In this document: in pieces, positions 1 through 6,984 of the stretch
Numbering within the stretch: the stretch's first letter is position 1
Layout of the letters: every line of letters starts with the position of its first letter
DNA from: a virus
Virus record (IMG/VR): IMGVR_UViG_3300030107_002164
Coordinates: 1-20,232 of that record
DNA length: 20,232 nucleotides
Strand: one strand, 5' to 3'
The notes under the pieces: model-generated
What the model was told of the DNA's origin: nothing
Seen by the model: the letters and a program-made list of their open reading frames with translations, nothing else
Database searches by the model: none
Position numbers and translations under genes: made by a program

Positions 1-101
1 TATTTAATTAAATATTAATTGGTGAGATTTTGCCAAGCTCTTATTTTTCAATTTTTAGGAAATTTTACAAATTTATTTAATTTACTTTTTTACTTGTTTT
101 T

Positions 102-117
102 TTCTGACATTCTGACA
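102..117. repeat. perfect 8-bp tandem repeat
   Basis: Two back-to-back copies of TTCTGACA occupy 102-109 and 110-117, inside an AT-rich non-coding tract. Function is unknown. Two adjacent copies could be a protein-binding site or a replication-slippage product. Confidence 0.5.
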
Positions 118-216
118 AAATACTAATAATTAAAAAATAATCGGCTCTGCATAGCCTTCAGGCTCAAGGGTTTACATAATGCATCTTATCGGAACGACAA
201 AAAATAGGGGGTCTAG

Positions 217-237
217 GGTGGATTTTCAGTTACCACC
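217..237. other. small GC hairpin in GC-rich island
   Basis: GGTGG (217-221) pairs with CCACC (233-237) across an 11-nt loop. The hairpin lies in a G-rich island between two GGGGG runs. No T-run follows closely on either strand, so it is not a standard intrinsic terminator. The island contrasts sharply with the AT-rich surroundings and sits on the far side of the putative small terminase gene, so a cos or pac element is possible. That is inference. Confidence 0.4.
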
Positions 238-264
238 TTTGGGGGCTTCCCACGCATATTTTTT

Positions 265-320
265 ACCCATTTAATGTCTACTTAAAAACCCATTTTTTTA
301 AAAATGTCTGTAGAATGTCT
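265..320. repeat. short repeats ACCCATTT / AATGTCT
   Basis: ACCCATTT occurs at 265-272 and 288-295. AATGTCT occurs at 273-279, 303-309 and 314-320. The AATGTCT copies are spaced 30 and 11 bp apart, close to whole helical turns, so a protein could contact them on one DNA face. They end about 45 bp from the small terminase stop codon. A role as packaging or regulator binding sites is inference. Confidence 0.45.
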
Positions 321-365
321 AAATAATTGTGTATAACTTTTTAAGGGGGTGCGTTCTAATGCAGT

Positions 366-1079
366 TTAAGAGGGTTCGGCTTCCTGAAAAACCTGATTGG
401 TTTTTTCTTCTCTTTTTTCAGCTTCTAATTTGTATAATTTCTCTAACCACGCTCTTTTAACATGGTCTTTTGGTCGCCCTGCTGGTAATCGTTCTAATCC
501 AACTGCTTCAGCTCTTTTTCTCAGGCTATACCTGTCGTTTTTATCTGCTTTATATTGAGGTGAGCGTTCACGTTTCATGCGAGTTAATGTTTTGTGTAAT
601 TTCTTCTTTTCTGCTCTTGCTCTGACTATAGGTTTATTATTTCTTTCATCTCTTGGGGGCAATTCAGTTTGAGATAAAGTCATCGGCTCAGTTTCACCGT
701 TCATTTCTTCATACTCTGCATCATCAGCTTCCATTTCTTTAGCAAACAGCTCATACGGAGATTTAACTTCTATTTGGAACTTCTTAGTAAACTTTCCATG
801 ACGTTCTGCTAAGTATCGTGCAGCTTGTACATTACCTGCTTGTGCTTCTCTTATCATCGCAACATCAACTAATAATAAATCACGAGTAATGTTCTTAGCA
901 AATATATCTTCGGCTTTCTCGTAAAATAATTTATCTTGTTTTATTCTTTTTAGAGCATTGGGAGTAATGTTTAATTGTTCACACAATTCTCTATCAGTTA
1001 TTGCAGGGTTCATCCCAACTAATTGAGATGCTTTGTTTCTTATTAAGTTAAAATTGCTTTTACCGACTAAATTTGGCAT
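366..1079 (-). CDS. putative terminase small subunit
   Basis: This 237-aa protein probably recognises phage DNA for packaging with the large terminase. The N-terminus (about residues 26-50, from ITDRELCEQLNITPNALKRI) looks like a helix-turn-helix. It is followed by a helical segment with NVQAARYLAERHGKF (83-97), a pattern seen in small terminases just after the DNA-binding domain. The middle is acidic and low-complexity (about 115-135). The C-terminal half is highly charged and basic, with AGRPKDHVKRAWLEKLYKLE. The ATG is immediately next to the stop of the MuF-like gene upstream, so the genes are probably co-translated. It is the last gene of the leftward packaging module, whereas small terminase usually precedes large terminase. 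The role is inferred from the helix-turn-helix and context; another DNA-binding phage protein is possible. Confidence 0.6.
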   Translation of the reverse strand: MPNLVGKSNFNLIRNKASQLVGMNPAITDRELCEQLNITPNALKRIKQDKLFYEKAEDIFAKNITRDLLLVDVAMIREAQAGNVQAARYLAERHGKFTKKFQIEVKSPYELFAKEMEADDAEYEEMNGETEPMTLSQTELPPRDERNNKPIVRARAEKKKLHKTLTRMKRERSPQYKADKNDRYSLRKRAEAVGLERLPAGRPKDHVKRAWLEKLYKLEAEKREEKTNQVFQEAEPS

Positions 1080-1610
1080 TTACACCTCTACTACCGAATC
1101 AATGTTATTTGTGGGGTCTAAGGTACAATAGCAACGGAAATTACACCTACTCCATCCTGAAGCTGGTAATCCTAAAGCAACCCAATCTGTAAATGGTCTT
1201 ACTTCACCACTTCTTTCTTCACAATCTACACAATGCTTTACACCACGAGCAACGACCCAACGATAATCTGCATCCCCACCTAAGACTTGGTTATAAACAG
1301 CCATCATACCTATTCTACTACCTTCTCTTATTCCGTATCTAATTACATCCGTCGTTGAATTATACAAAGCAGTAAACGCACCTGTTTTATTGTTATATTG
1401 AGTTTTAATACGTTCTTTTATTTGTGGGTCGGTTAATCCCTCGTATTGTAACCTTTCGATTGATGAGGTAAGTTGTGCAGTAAATACTGTAACGTCTAAA
1501 AATGCTAATGTAGTTAAAAAGTCAAAGAAATCAAAATCATCTTCTTTTACATCTTCTTCATCTAAGAAATTACTAATGTATAAATCTAAATCTTTTATAT
1601 TATCAGCCAT
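1080..1610 (-). CDS. short MuF-like head morphogenesis protein
   Basis: This 176-aa protein is probably a minor head protein linked to the portal. The C-terminal third carries CVDC at 127-130, then GEVRPF, ALGLPASGW and a second cysteine cluster (C156, C160, C162). This matches the C-terminal pattern of phage Mu gpF-type proteins: Cys-x2-Cys, then a LP..G motif, then a C.C pair, probably a metal-binding knuckle. The N-terminus is acidic (DEEDVKEDDFDFFD, 17-30), followed by helices and the segment YGIREGSRIGMMAVYNQV. MuF proteins are usually longer, so this is a compact version or one missing the N-terminal portal-binding region. It shares one base (TAATG) with the upstream gene and abuts the small terminase gene downstream. 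Confidence 0.65.
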   Translation of the reverse strand: MADNIKDLDLYISNFLDEEDVKEDDFDFFDFLTTLAFLDVTVFTAQLTSSIERLQYEGLTDPQIKERIKTQYNNKTGAFTALYNSTTDVIRYGIREGSRIGMMAVYNQVLGGDADYRWVVARGVKHCVDCEERSGEVRPFTDWVALGLPASGWSRCNFRCYCTLDPTNNIDSVVEV

Positions 1611-2176
1611 TAAATAAACATTCCTCCAGTAGCTTTTCTAAATGCTTCTTTCATACGACTTTTAAACATTTTTAATCCTGATTCACCTGTTTTTTCATCA
1701 TATTGTAGCCAAAATCTTATTGGAACGCTCTTACCAACCAATCCAAATCTTTCTGTAAAATTGTTTTTAGCAATCTTATAAGCAATTCCATCTTTATTAT
1801 CTTGGTCTTTTATAAAATTATCTAATTCTTCTTGACCTTTTGCAGTAACAACGCTTTTTCCAAGATGATGTTTTCCATATTCATTGAATCTTAATGTTCT
1901 GCTTTTAGGAAATGCTTTTATAGATTTTAATAATCTATCGGTATGTCTTAATGGCTTTGTAGAGCTTGTTTTTTTAAACTTAGCGTTAGGAGAAAGTCCT
2001 TTTTCTCTTGCAATCTTAGTAAATTCGCCAATTTTATCAAAATTTCCTTCCTTAATTGCTTTCTTAGAGCCTATCTCAAATGCTACTGCACTATTAGCTA
2101 AGAAATCTTTAATAATTTTGGGCATTTCTTTAGCCAACTTCCCTGCATCATACGTTATGTCAAATTCAACTTTCAT
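1610..2176 (-). CDS. putative neck / tail-completion protein (gp10 or virion-morphogenesis type)
   Basis: This 188-aa basic protein lies between the portal-side genes and the MuF-like gene. It contains PLRHTDRLLKSIKAF (about 75-89), resembling the 'PL..TG.L..SI' signature of HK97 gp10-like and Mu-type virion morphogenesis proteins. Towards the end it has VPIRFWLQYD, similar to the 'R.F.G' stretch of that group, and a basic C-terminal helix (MFKSRMKEAFRKATGG). Such proteins join head to tail or complete the tail end. The start ATG overlaps the end of the upstream 74-aa gene by 4 bases, and the stop overlaps the next start. Assignment rests on one motif plus context; it could be an unrelated minor virion protein. 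Confidence 0.5.
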   Translation of the reverse strand: MKVEFDITYDAGKLAKEMPKIIKDFLANSAVAFEIGSKKAIKEGNFDKIGEFTKIAREKGLSPNAKFKKTSSTKPLRHTDRLLKSIKAFPKSRTLRFNEYGKHHLGKSVVTAKGQEELDNFIKDQDNKDGIAYKIAKNNFTERFGLVGKSVPIRFWLQYDEKTGESGLKMFKSRMKEAFRKATGGMFI

Positions 2177-2397
2177 TTGATTTGTAAATTCCTTTTGGCA
2201 AAGTCCATACCAAGCTTCTTCGCTTTAAGTATTCGTTTGAAACTACGGCTAAGATTGTTTTCGACAAAGTCTTGTCCGAATTTTTCAGGATTCTTGAGTA
2301 TCTCGTCAATGGTCGTGTCCAAATCTCTGATTTCAAACTCATTAAGCTGTTTCTGTTCTTTGACGAAGTCTTTGAATAACCGATTGCCCTTGCTCAT
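2173..2397 (-). CDS. 74-aa hypothetical protein, packaging module
   Basis: This small, charged, helical protein has no recognised family. It starts inside the 3' end of the portal gene, a 56-base overlap in a different frame. On its coding strand AAGGA lies 6 nt upstream of the ATG, which supports this start. It ends with a basic stretch (KAKKLGMDFAKRNLQIK) and overlaps the next gene by 4 bases. Position between portal and neck genes suggests a small head or packaging accessory protein, but nothing in the sequence proves a role. Confidence 0.6.
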   Translation of the reverse strand: MSKGNRLFKDFVKEQKQLNEFEIRDLDTTIDEILKNPEKFGQDFVENNLSRSFKRILKAKKLGMDFAKRNLQIK

Positions 2398-3676
2398 TCA
2401 TTTTCCTTTTCATATCATTATTAGCAACGACATTTTCATCAATAATTTGCTTTGCCTGTTCATCTGTAAGGTCGTTGTTGTAATTTTGTAATAATTTGGT
2501 ATGGCTGATTAGATTATTATCTAACATAAATTGATTAAACATAATCTCATCCTGAGCTGACTTTGGATATTCAGGTTCAGCAAAATCTAATCCTAAATCT
2601 TCAGGTAGTGAAACGTTGTTTGCTTTAAGTATAGCTTTTTCTACTTCATAGATTTCATGTTCATACATTTGCCATAAATCAACATAATCTTCGTAATCTT
2701 CCTTGCGTTCTAAATCTCGAATTACAAGAGCTATTCCACTTGGTACTTCTCCACCTGAACGATTGAAATCAATATGTAAATGATTATTTGCAGCCGATGT
2801 TTCCATTATTGTTTTAATAATCTCAATTAATCCTCTCATATCGCCTTTTGGAGATACAATGTCAAAGTTCGCACCTTCAGGAAGTATTAATGTTTCATCC
2901 GTTCCTGCTCTGACTACGTTAGAATCTGCGTAAACACCTGTAACTACTGGTTGTCCAAAAGCTTGAAATCGACCACCGATACAAAGCTCAGTAAATAAAA
3001 TGTTTACTGCTTCATTAGCCTGAACAATATCAGAAGCTCCTGCAACAAAGTGAGAATCAATTTGTGGTTCTCTATGAATAAATGATACAGGTATCATTCC
3101 ATAATTATGCTCTACCTCACTAAGTATTCTACCACTTCCTTCGTATTTAATCATTCTTGTATCATCGAGATACATATATGTCTGTTCTTGGTTGCTTGAT
3201 ATATCATCAACCAAATTATCTATTGGGTAAGCAATAGCTATAGGATTTAAAGGGTCGTCATCTGACATAAATGGATGATAAAAATAAATAGGATGATAAT
3301 CCATTTGTTTTTTTACAGGATTATAAGTAATTCTACACGCAACTGTTCCTAATAGCTTGGCTATACGTTCAATATGCTTTAATTTTATGTTTTTAAAGCG
3401 AGTTAAGCTCGTATATTGGTCGTTTACATTACGAACTGCACCTGTTCTGTAAATACGAGCCATTTTATTGATGAATCGGTGTGTAAAATTAATAAATAAT
3501 GGTGGAACTTCCTTGAAGGCATCAATCTTAAAACGGTTAGCAATATAGCCTTCCATATTTTCACCTTCATAATAATCCAACATTTTATTTATCCACTTTT
3601 GTCGTCTTTTATGGACATCTAACTTTTGGTTTTGAATTGATTCGTTAATCAATTCTTTAGCTATTGAGTATATCAT
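2342..3676 (-). CDS. portal protein
   Basis: This 444-aa protein would form the dodecameric ring at the capsid vertex, through which DNA enters and to which the tail attaches. Length and order (directly after the large terminase) fit a portal. Visible features are a helical N-terminus with WINKMLDYYEGE (29-40), the segment VPPLFINFTHRFINKMARIYRT, a beta-rich middle (YHPIYFYHPFMSDDD) and a later HLHIDFNRSGGEVPSGIAL segment. That last segment resembles the 'sG.a......l' stretch before the long stem helix of SPP1-gp6-like portals. The C-terminal tail is Asn/Gln/Arg-rich. The start overlaps the terminase stop as ATGA, which indicates translational coupling. Family placement is from pattern and position, not alignment. 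Confidence 0.85.
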   Translation of the reverse strand: MIYSIAKELINESIQNQKLDVHKRRQKWINKMLDYYEGENMEGYIANRFKIDAFKEVPPLFINFTHRFINKMARIYRTGAVRNVNDQYTSLTRFKNIKLKHIERIAKLLGTVACRITYNPVKKQMDYHPIYFYHPFMSDDDPLNPIAIAYPIDNLVDDISSNQEQTYMYLDDTRMIKYEGSGRILSEVEHNYGMIPVSFIHREPQIDSHFVAGASDIVQANEAVNILFTELCIGGRFQAFGQPVVTGVYADSNVVRAGTDETLILPEGANFDIVSPKGDMRGLIEIIKTIMETSAANNHLHIDFNRSGGEVPSGIALVIRDLERKEDYEDYVDLWQMYEHEIYEVEKAILKANNVSLPEDLGLDFAEPEYPKSAQDEIMFNQFMLDNNLISHTKLLQNYNNDLTDEQAKQIIDENVVANNDMKRKMNEQGQSVIQRLRQRTETA

Positions 3677-4983
3677 CTACCTACCACTTTCATTTGCATA
3701 TTTTTAATTGGATAATGCGTTACAAAGAACATACGAAGTGAATCCATACTATGGTCTGACCGACCATCCTTCAATGGATTTTCCTTCAAAGGTCTATTGT
3801 CTTTATCTAATTCGTACCGATAGGCTTCTAAATCCTCTATTAATCCCTTACACTTCTTATCAATATGGATTCTATGAATACCATCGGCATTTTCAAAAAA
3901 CGACCTAACATGGTCTATTCCTGTGGAAATAGAACGAGATACTTTATCTCGTGGAAATCGACAATAAATGCCGAAGTTTCTCATCTGTGTAATATCACCC
4001 ATACCTGTTTGACTTTGTACTTGTCCACCAGCAGGGTCAGCATAATATCTTGTAACATGGTAAGGCTTTTGTAATATTCGCCTTGCCAATGATTCGGTCT
4101 TGATATTACGCTCATGGACTATTTCATCTATAATGTTGATATGTTCTAAACCATTCGTATCTAAGTAAGTTTGAAACCATAATACAGCAGGTTGTCTATA
4201 ACCAAAATCCATACTGCAATATGTTTGCCTACTTGGCTCATGTTTAAAATCTCCTACATGAGTATCTCTACGGAACGATTCGTAAACCACTCCACCCATA
4301 GATGTAAATGAAGCACCATACTCTTGTTGAAAAACTTGGGGAGATAAATTCCTGCGTATTTCTTGCAAATCTTTATCTTGATAACCTTCAGGAAACGCAT
4401 AATGGTTATCCCAAGATGGCGAGTTAAAGGAAAGCCATTCAGGGTCATCTCTTTGATACAATTCGTGTACCCAATTAAATCCTGATGGTGTTGTTATAAA
4501 AATAGCACGACTATCTTTTTGGTCTGATAAAGTTGGTCGTAAGTATTGTTCCCATACTCGCTTGTCAATGTATGCTGCTTCATCTAAGATTACTAATGAA
4601 TTAGATTCACCTAATAATGTAGCAGGATTATTAGCAGATTTTCCTTGTATTGAACTTCCCCAATCAAATTCTAAATACTGGTCACGCTCAGAGAATCTTC
4701 TTGGTTTCCATCCCATCTCGATTACTAACTTCTTATGAACTTCTCTAAATACTTTATTAGCCAATTCATAAGTTGGTGCAACCACCCAAACTCTCTTATT
4801 AGGTTGCGTAATCGTATAAACTGCTTCCATCGCTGATGATAAAGATTTACCAAACCTTCTACCACAAACTGCTACTGTGAATCTATGTTCTTTTTCGGGA
4901 AAATGTAATTTAAGCTGTCCACTATGAGGTTTATAACCAATCTGTTGAAACAGCTTTTCCTTAAATGTTTTCTGTTTATCCAC
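3673..4983 (-). CDS. terL: terminase large subunit (packaging ATPase-nuclease)
   Basis: This is the DNA-packaging motor, 436 aa from the GTG at 4983. ATPase features are an adenine-contact segment (YKPHSGQ), Walker A CGRRFGKS (40-47), Walker B LVILDE (130-135) and coupling motif TTP (164-166). The nuclease half has SMDFG (D259), IIDE (E287), YADPAGG (D316) and RSDHSMDS (D410, D414) as likely metal ligands. The frame stays open to a GTG at 5070, adding 29 residues, but that extension is encoded by the palindrome at 5026-5060 and is not terminase-like, so GTG 4983 is preferred. AAGGAG (5005-5010) lies 21 nt before it, unusually far, so the start is uncertain. It is the first gene of the leftward module. 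Confidence 0.93.
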   Translation of the reverse strand: MDKQKTFKEKLFQQIGYKPHSGQLKLHFPEKEHRFTVAVCGRRFGKSLSSAMEAVYTITQPNKRVWVVAPTYELANKVFREVHKKLVIEMGWKPRRFSERDQYLEFDWGSSIQGKSANNPATLLGESNSLVILDEAAYIDKRVWEQYLRPTLSDQKDSRAIFITTPSGFNWVHELYQRDDPEWLSFNSPSWDNHYAFPEGYQDKDLQEIRRNLSPQVFQQEYGASFTSMGGVVYESFRRDTHVGDFKHEPSRQTYCSMDFGYRQPAVLWFQTYLDTNGLEHINIIDEIVHERNIKTESLARRILQKPYHVTRYYADPAGGQVQSQTGMGDITQMRNFGIYCRFPRDKVSRSISTGIDHVRSFFENADGIHRIHIDKKCKGLIEDLEAYRYELDKDNRPLKENPLKDGRSDHSMDSLRMFFVTHYPIKNMQMKVVGR

Positions 4984-5025
4984 GAATAATCTTGTGCAAG
5001 TCCACTCCTTTAATTTAATATATCC

Positions 5026-5060
5026 TATGTGTATTCCACAAGATATTGTGGTTACACATA
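5026..5060. promoter_or_regulatory. 35-bp near-perfect palindrome in the divergent control region
   Basis: Left arm TATGTGTA (5026-5033), TT, CCACAA (5036-5041); loop GATA; right arm TTGTGG (5046-5051), T, TACACATA (5053-5060). The arms match over 14 positions, with one asymmetric TT/T bulge. The element lies between the leftward terminase and the rightward scaffold gene, so it could be an operator for a dimeric regulator controlling both directions, or a hairpin in a leader RNA. CATAAT (5057-5062) could be a rightward -10 box and TATATT (5022-5017, reverse strand) a leftward one, but no good -35 boxes were seen. Confidence 0.55.
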
Positions 5061-5090
5061 ATTCAAACACAACATATAGTAGGAGGACAG

Positions 5091-5612
5091 ATGTCCGAAG
5101 AACAACAAGTATCTAATGAACCAGTAGGGGATGTAGATACACCGAGTACAGAAGCGACTAACGCTGATGCTTCTGTAATTGCAGAAAGCAAAAAGTATCG
5201 TAAGCGTAGTCAGGCTGCTGAAGCTCGTGTAGCAGAGTTAGAAGCTAAAATTAATTCATTTGAAACTGATAAACTTAAAGAAAAAGAAGAATTTAAAGCT
5301 CTTTATGAAAAAGTTTCTGTTGAGAATGAATCAAATAAGGCTCTTGCCGATAAATGGACTTCTTATGAAGCAACTAAACGAGAACAGCTTTTACAACAAG
5401 TGCCTGATGAAGAAAAAGCAGAGTGGAATGATTCCCCTCTGAATTTATTAGAAAAATATGTATCGAAGGCTAATTCTGTTCAACCTCAGAATCCTGACCA
5501 TATAGTTTCAAAAACTCGCAATTTAACAGATATACCGAGTGATTGGACTAAAATGGATGGAAAGGCGAGGAGAGGTAATTGGTCTGCGATAGTTGATTCA
5601 TTTAAAAATTAG
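5091..5612 (+). CDS. putative capsid scaffolding protein
   Basis: This 173-aa acidic protein directly precedes the major capsid protein, the normal place for a scaffold that guides procapsid assembly and is then removed. The N-terminus is acidic and disordered (SEEQQVSNEPVGDVDTPSTE). A coiled coil follows at about 33-100 (KKYRKRSQAAEARVAELEAKI onward, heptad-like). The C-terminus is compact and basic with aromatic residues (KARRGNWSAIVDSFKN), as expected for a capsid-binding tail. The start ATG follows AGGAGG (5081-5086) by 4 nt. The frame extends 15 codons upstream, but that part runs back through the ribosome-binding site. Function is inferred from composition and position; no protease domain is present. 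Confidence 0.75.
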   Translation: MSEEQQVSNEPVGDVDTPSTEATNADASVIAESKKYRKRSQAAEARVAELEAKINSFETDKLKEKEEFKALYEKVSVENESNKALADKWTSYEATKREQLLQQVPDEEKAEWNDSPLNLLEKYVSKANSVQPQNPDHIVSKTRNLTDIPSDWTKMDGKARRGNWSAIVDSFKN

Positions 5613-5622
5613 GAGTTAAAAA

Positions 5623-6522
5623 ATGGCAATAACAGGTGGAATGTTAGGTGCTGCTCATACAACCTCAACTGCAGATGATTTTGTACCTGAGTTATGGAGT
5701 GATGGCATCTATAGATACTTTGAAAGAGGAACAGTTTTTAAAAATTTAATTGAAGATTATTCTTCAATGGTAAAAGGTTCTGGTGATATACTAAATATAC
5801 CTCAAATAGATTTTGATGCTTCATCGGATAAAGCTGCCAATACATTGGTAACATACGATGCTACAGCAACAACAGTAACTCAATTAGCAATAAATAAGCA
5901 TAAATATAATGCTATGCTATTTGAAGATGTATTACTAATTCAGTCAAATGCCGATTTAGTTTCAAAATATACTCAAATGTTTGGTGAAGCTCTTGCAAGA
6001 GCTGTAGATGCTGATATTTGGGCAGAGCTTGATGGTGTTAATGAGGGTGCAACCCTTTCTGCTGATGACGCATTAACCGATGCCGAGTTTCAAGCTGCTT
6101 TAGCAAACTTGGGAGAGAATGATGTGCCATATATGGATGGTGGTGTATCTATGGTAGTAAATCCAACATTGATGGCTGACATCTTAGACCCTGCCGCAGG
6201 AGTTTCTCGTAACTTTTGGAGAGCAGATGCAGGTGGAGATGGTAGTGCATTAATCGAAGGTGGTACTAAAGGTTTTATAGGTAAACTGTTTGGTATTAAT
6301 GTTTATATGTCTAATACGGTTGCTACTGCTGGTACAGCAATATCAGGTGCTTTATTTCATAAATCGGCTGCTGTTTGTGCAGTACAACAGGATGTAAGAG
6401 TTCAAGCAGAATACTCTATTGATGCTCTTGGAACTAAAGTTGTAGCTGATATGATTTATGGTGCTAAGTTGATTGATAGTGCAAATAATAAAAAAGGTTA
6501 TAAATTTACTAACGCAAGTTAG
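5623..6522 (+). CDS. major capsid protein, HK97-fold type
   Basis: This 299-aa protein is the probable shell subunit. Evidence is the length, the position after the scaffold, and a typical sequence course. The N-terminus ends in FVPELWSDGIYRYFERGTVF, a segment like the 'f.pelws..v...l...v' start of many marine phage capsid proteins. A region rich in beta structure and helix follows (VSKYTQMFGEALARAVDADI, about 113-132). After it come a Gly/Asp-rich insertion near 196-208 (RADAGGDGSALIEGG) and a C-terminal beta part (GKLFGINVYMSNTV, then ALFHKSAAV, the common 'a.~h..A~..a' pattern). AGGAG lies 7 nt before the ATG. A strong terminator follows at once, as expected for a highly expressed gene. 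Confidence 0.88.
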   Translation: MAITGGMLGAAHTTSTADDFVPELWSDGIYRYFERGTVFKNLIEDYSSMVKGSGDILNIPQIDFDASSDKAANTLVTYDATATTVTQLAINKHKYNAMLFEDVLLIQSNADLVSKYTQMFGEALARAVDADIWAELDGVNEGATLSADDALTDAEFQAALANLGENDVPYMDGGVSMVVNPTLMADILDPAAGVSRNFWRADAGGDGSALIEGGTKGFIGKLFGINVYMSNTVATAGTAISGALFHKSAAVCAVQQDVRVQAEYSIDALGTKVVADMIYGAKLIDSANNKKGYKFTNAS

Positions 6523-6545
6523 GTTTTTATATTTAACCATAATGT

Positions 6546-6582
6546 AAAGAGAGGGGATTTATTTTTCTCCTCTCTTTTCTTA
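6546..6582 (+). terminator. intrinsic terminator after the capsid gene
   Basis: AAGAGAGGGGA (6547-6557) pairs with TCTCCTCTCTT (6566-6576), an 11-bp stem with one G-U pair and an 8-nt loop. A6546-T6577 extends it, and a T-rich tail follows. It sits 24 bases after the capsid stop codon. It probably ends or partly attenuates the scaffold-capsid transcript before the accessory genes. Confidence 0.85.
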
Positions 6583-6598
6583 AAAAACAGGATATTTA

Positions 6599-6805
6599 AT
6601 GGCTGAATATTGGTACAAAAAAGATAAAAGAATTTTAAGAATATCGGAAGATACATCTGACAAAAGCGTTGTTCAGAAAAGAAAACATTTAAAAAGCGTT
6701 GGTTATGTTCAGATTAAAGATAGACATGATGTTACAAGCATTATTAAACCTAAAACAGTATCAAAGCCTAAAAAGAAAAAATCTACTAAATCTAAGAAAA
6801 AGTAA
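6599..6805 (+). CDS. 68-aa lysine-rich hypothetical protein
   Basis: This is the first gene after the capsid terminator. The N-terminal 50 residues (MAEYWYKKDKRILRISED onward) look folded, with alternating charged and aromatic residues. The last 18 residues are almost only Lys, Ser, Pro and Thr, ending KKKKSTKSKKK. Such a tail suggests nucleic-acid binding or attachment to an acidic surface. CAGGA lies 6 nt upstream of the ATG, and the stop overlaps the next start as TAATG. No family is recognised; a minor head-associated or decoration protein is possible from position but unproven. Confidence 0.6.
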   Translation: MAEYWYKKDKRILRISEDTSDKSVVQKRKHLKSVGYVQIKDRHDVTSIIKPKTVSKPKKKKSTKSKKK

Positions 6806-6984
6806 TGGATTTATCTAAAAAAATACGAAACGGTAGTGTTCAAAAATTAAATGGTTCAATGCTCGGAATAAATAAAGTTGGTAAAGGTAGTTTTTATAGA
6901 ATAAAAACATCTGACGAGCAATACAAAGAAAATTACAATAAAATCTTTAGAAAGAATAAATGCTCACAACATTCGATGAAATAG
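6805..6984 (+). CDS. 59-aa hypothetical protein
   Basis: This small basic protein begins MDLSKKIRNGSVQKLNGSML. The start overlaps the previous stop (TAATG), and the end overlaps the endolysin gene by 25 bases in another frame. Tight coupling to both neighbours and lack of any better reading in this interval support it as real. It has no recognised domain, signal peptide or membrane segment. An accessory role in lysis is possible only from position. Confidence 0.5.
   Translation: MDLSKKIRNGSVQKLNGSMLGINKVGKGSFYRIKTSDEQYKENYNKIFRKNKCSQHSMK

Larger units (their letters stand above)
1..365. other. non-coding region beyond the packaging module
   Basis: No convincing gene lies here. The first 140 bases are extremely AT-rich. 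A GC-rich island follows at about 206-255, with two GGGGG runs (207-211 and 241-245) and a small hairpin. After it come short repeats at 265-320 and a single DnaA-box-like TGTGTATAA at 328-336. A 31-codon rightward reading frame (179-274) has AAGGG 8 nt upstream of its ATG but no recognisable product, so it is not called. The stretch lies directly downstream of the putative small terminase gene. Packaging-site or regulatory roles are inference only. Confidence 0.6.

Noticed and set aside
206-245. G-quadruplex from the GGGGG, GGG, GG, GGGGG runs
   Set aside because: The runs are uneven and one spacing is long; only a weak two-layer form is possible, so hairpin or packaging-site explanations are preferred.
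179-274. 31-codon rightward frame with AAGGG 8 nt upstream of ATG
   Set aside because: The product has no recognisable features and covers the GC island with its hairpin; too short and unsupported to call.
328-336. DnaA-box-like TGTGTATAA (TTATACACA on the other strand)
   Set aside because: A single copy in AT-rich DNA is expected by chance; no cluster or other origin feature accompanies it.
359-460. 33-codon rightward frame preceded by AAGGGGG
   Set aside because: It lies mostly antisense to the 3' end of the putative small terminase and encodes an unremarkable hydrophobic peptide.
1884-2491. Two rightward frames opposite the gp10-like and portal genes
   Set aside because: They are antisense to better-supported coupled genes and give Leu/Ser/Phe-rich products typical of shadow frames.
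4984-5070. N-terminal extension of the large terminase to GTG 5070
   Set aside because: The extra residues are encoded by the palindrome, do not resemble terminase, and would leave only 20 bases for two divergent start regions. The start remains uncertain.
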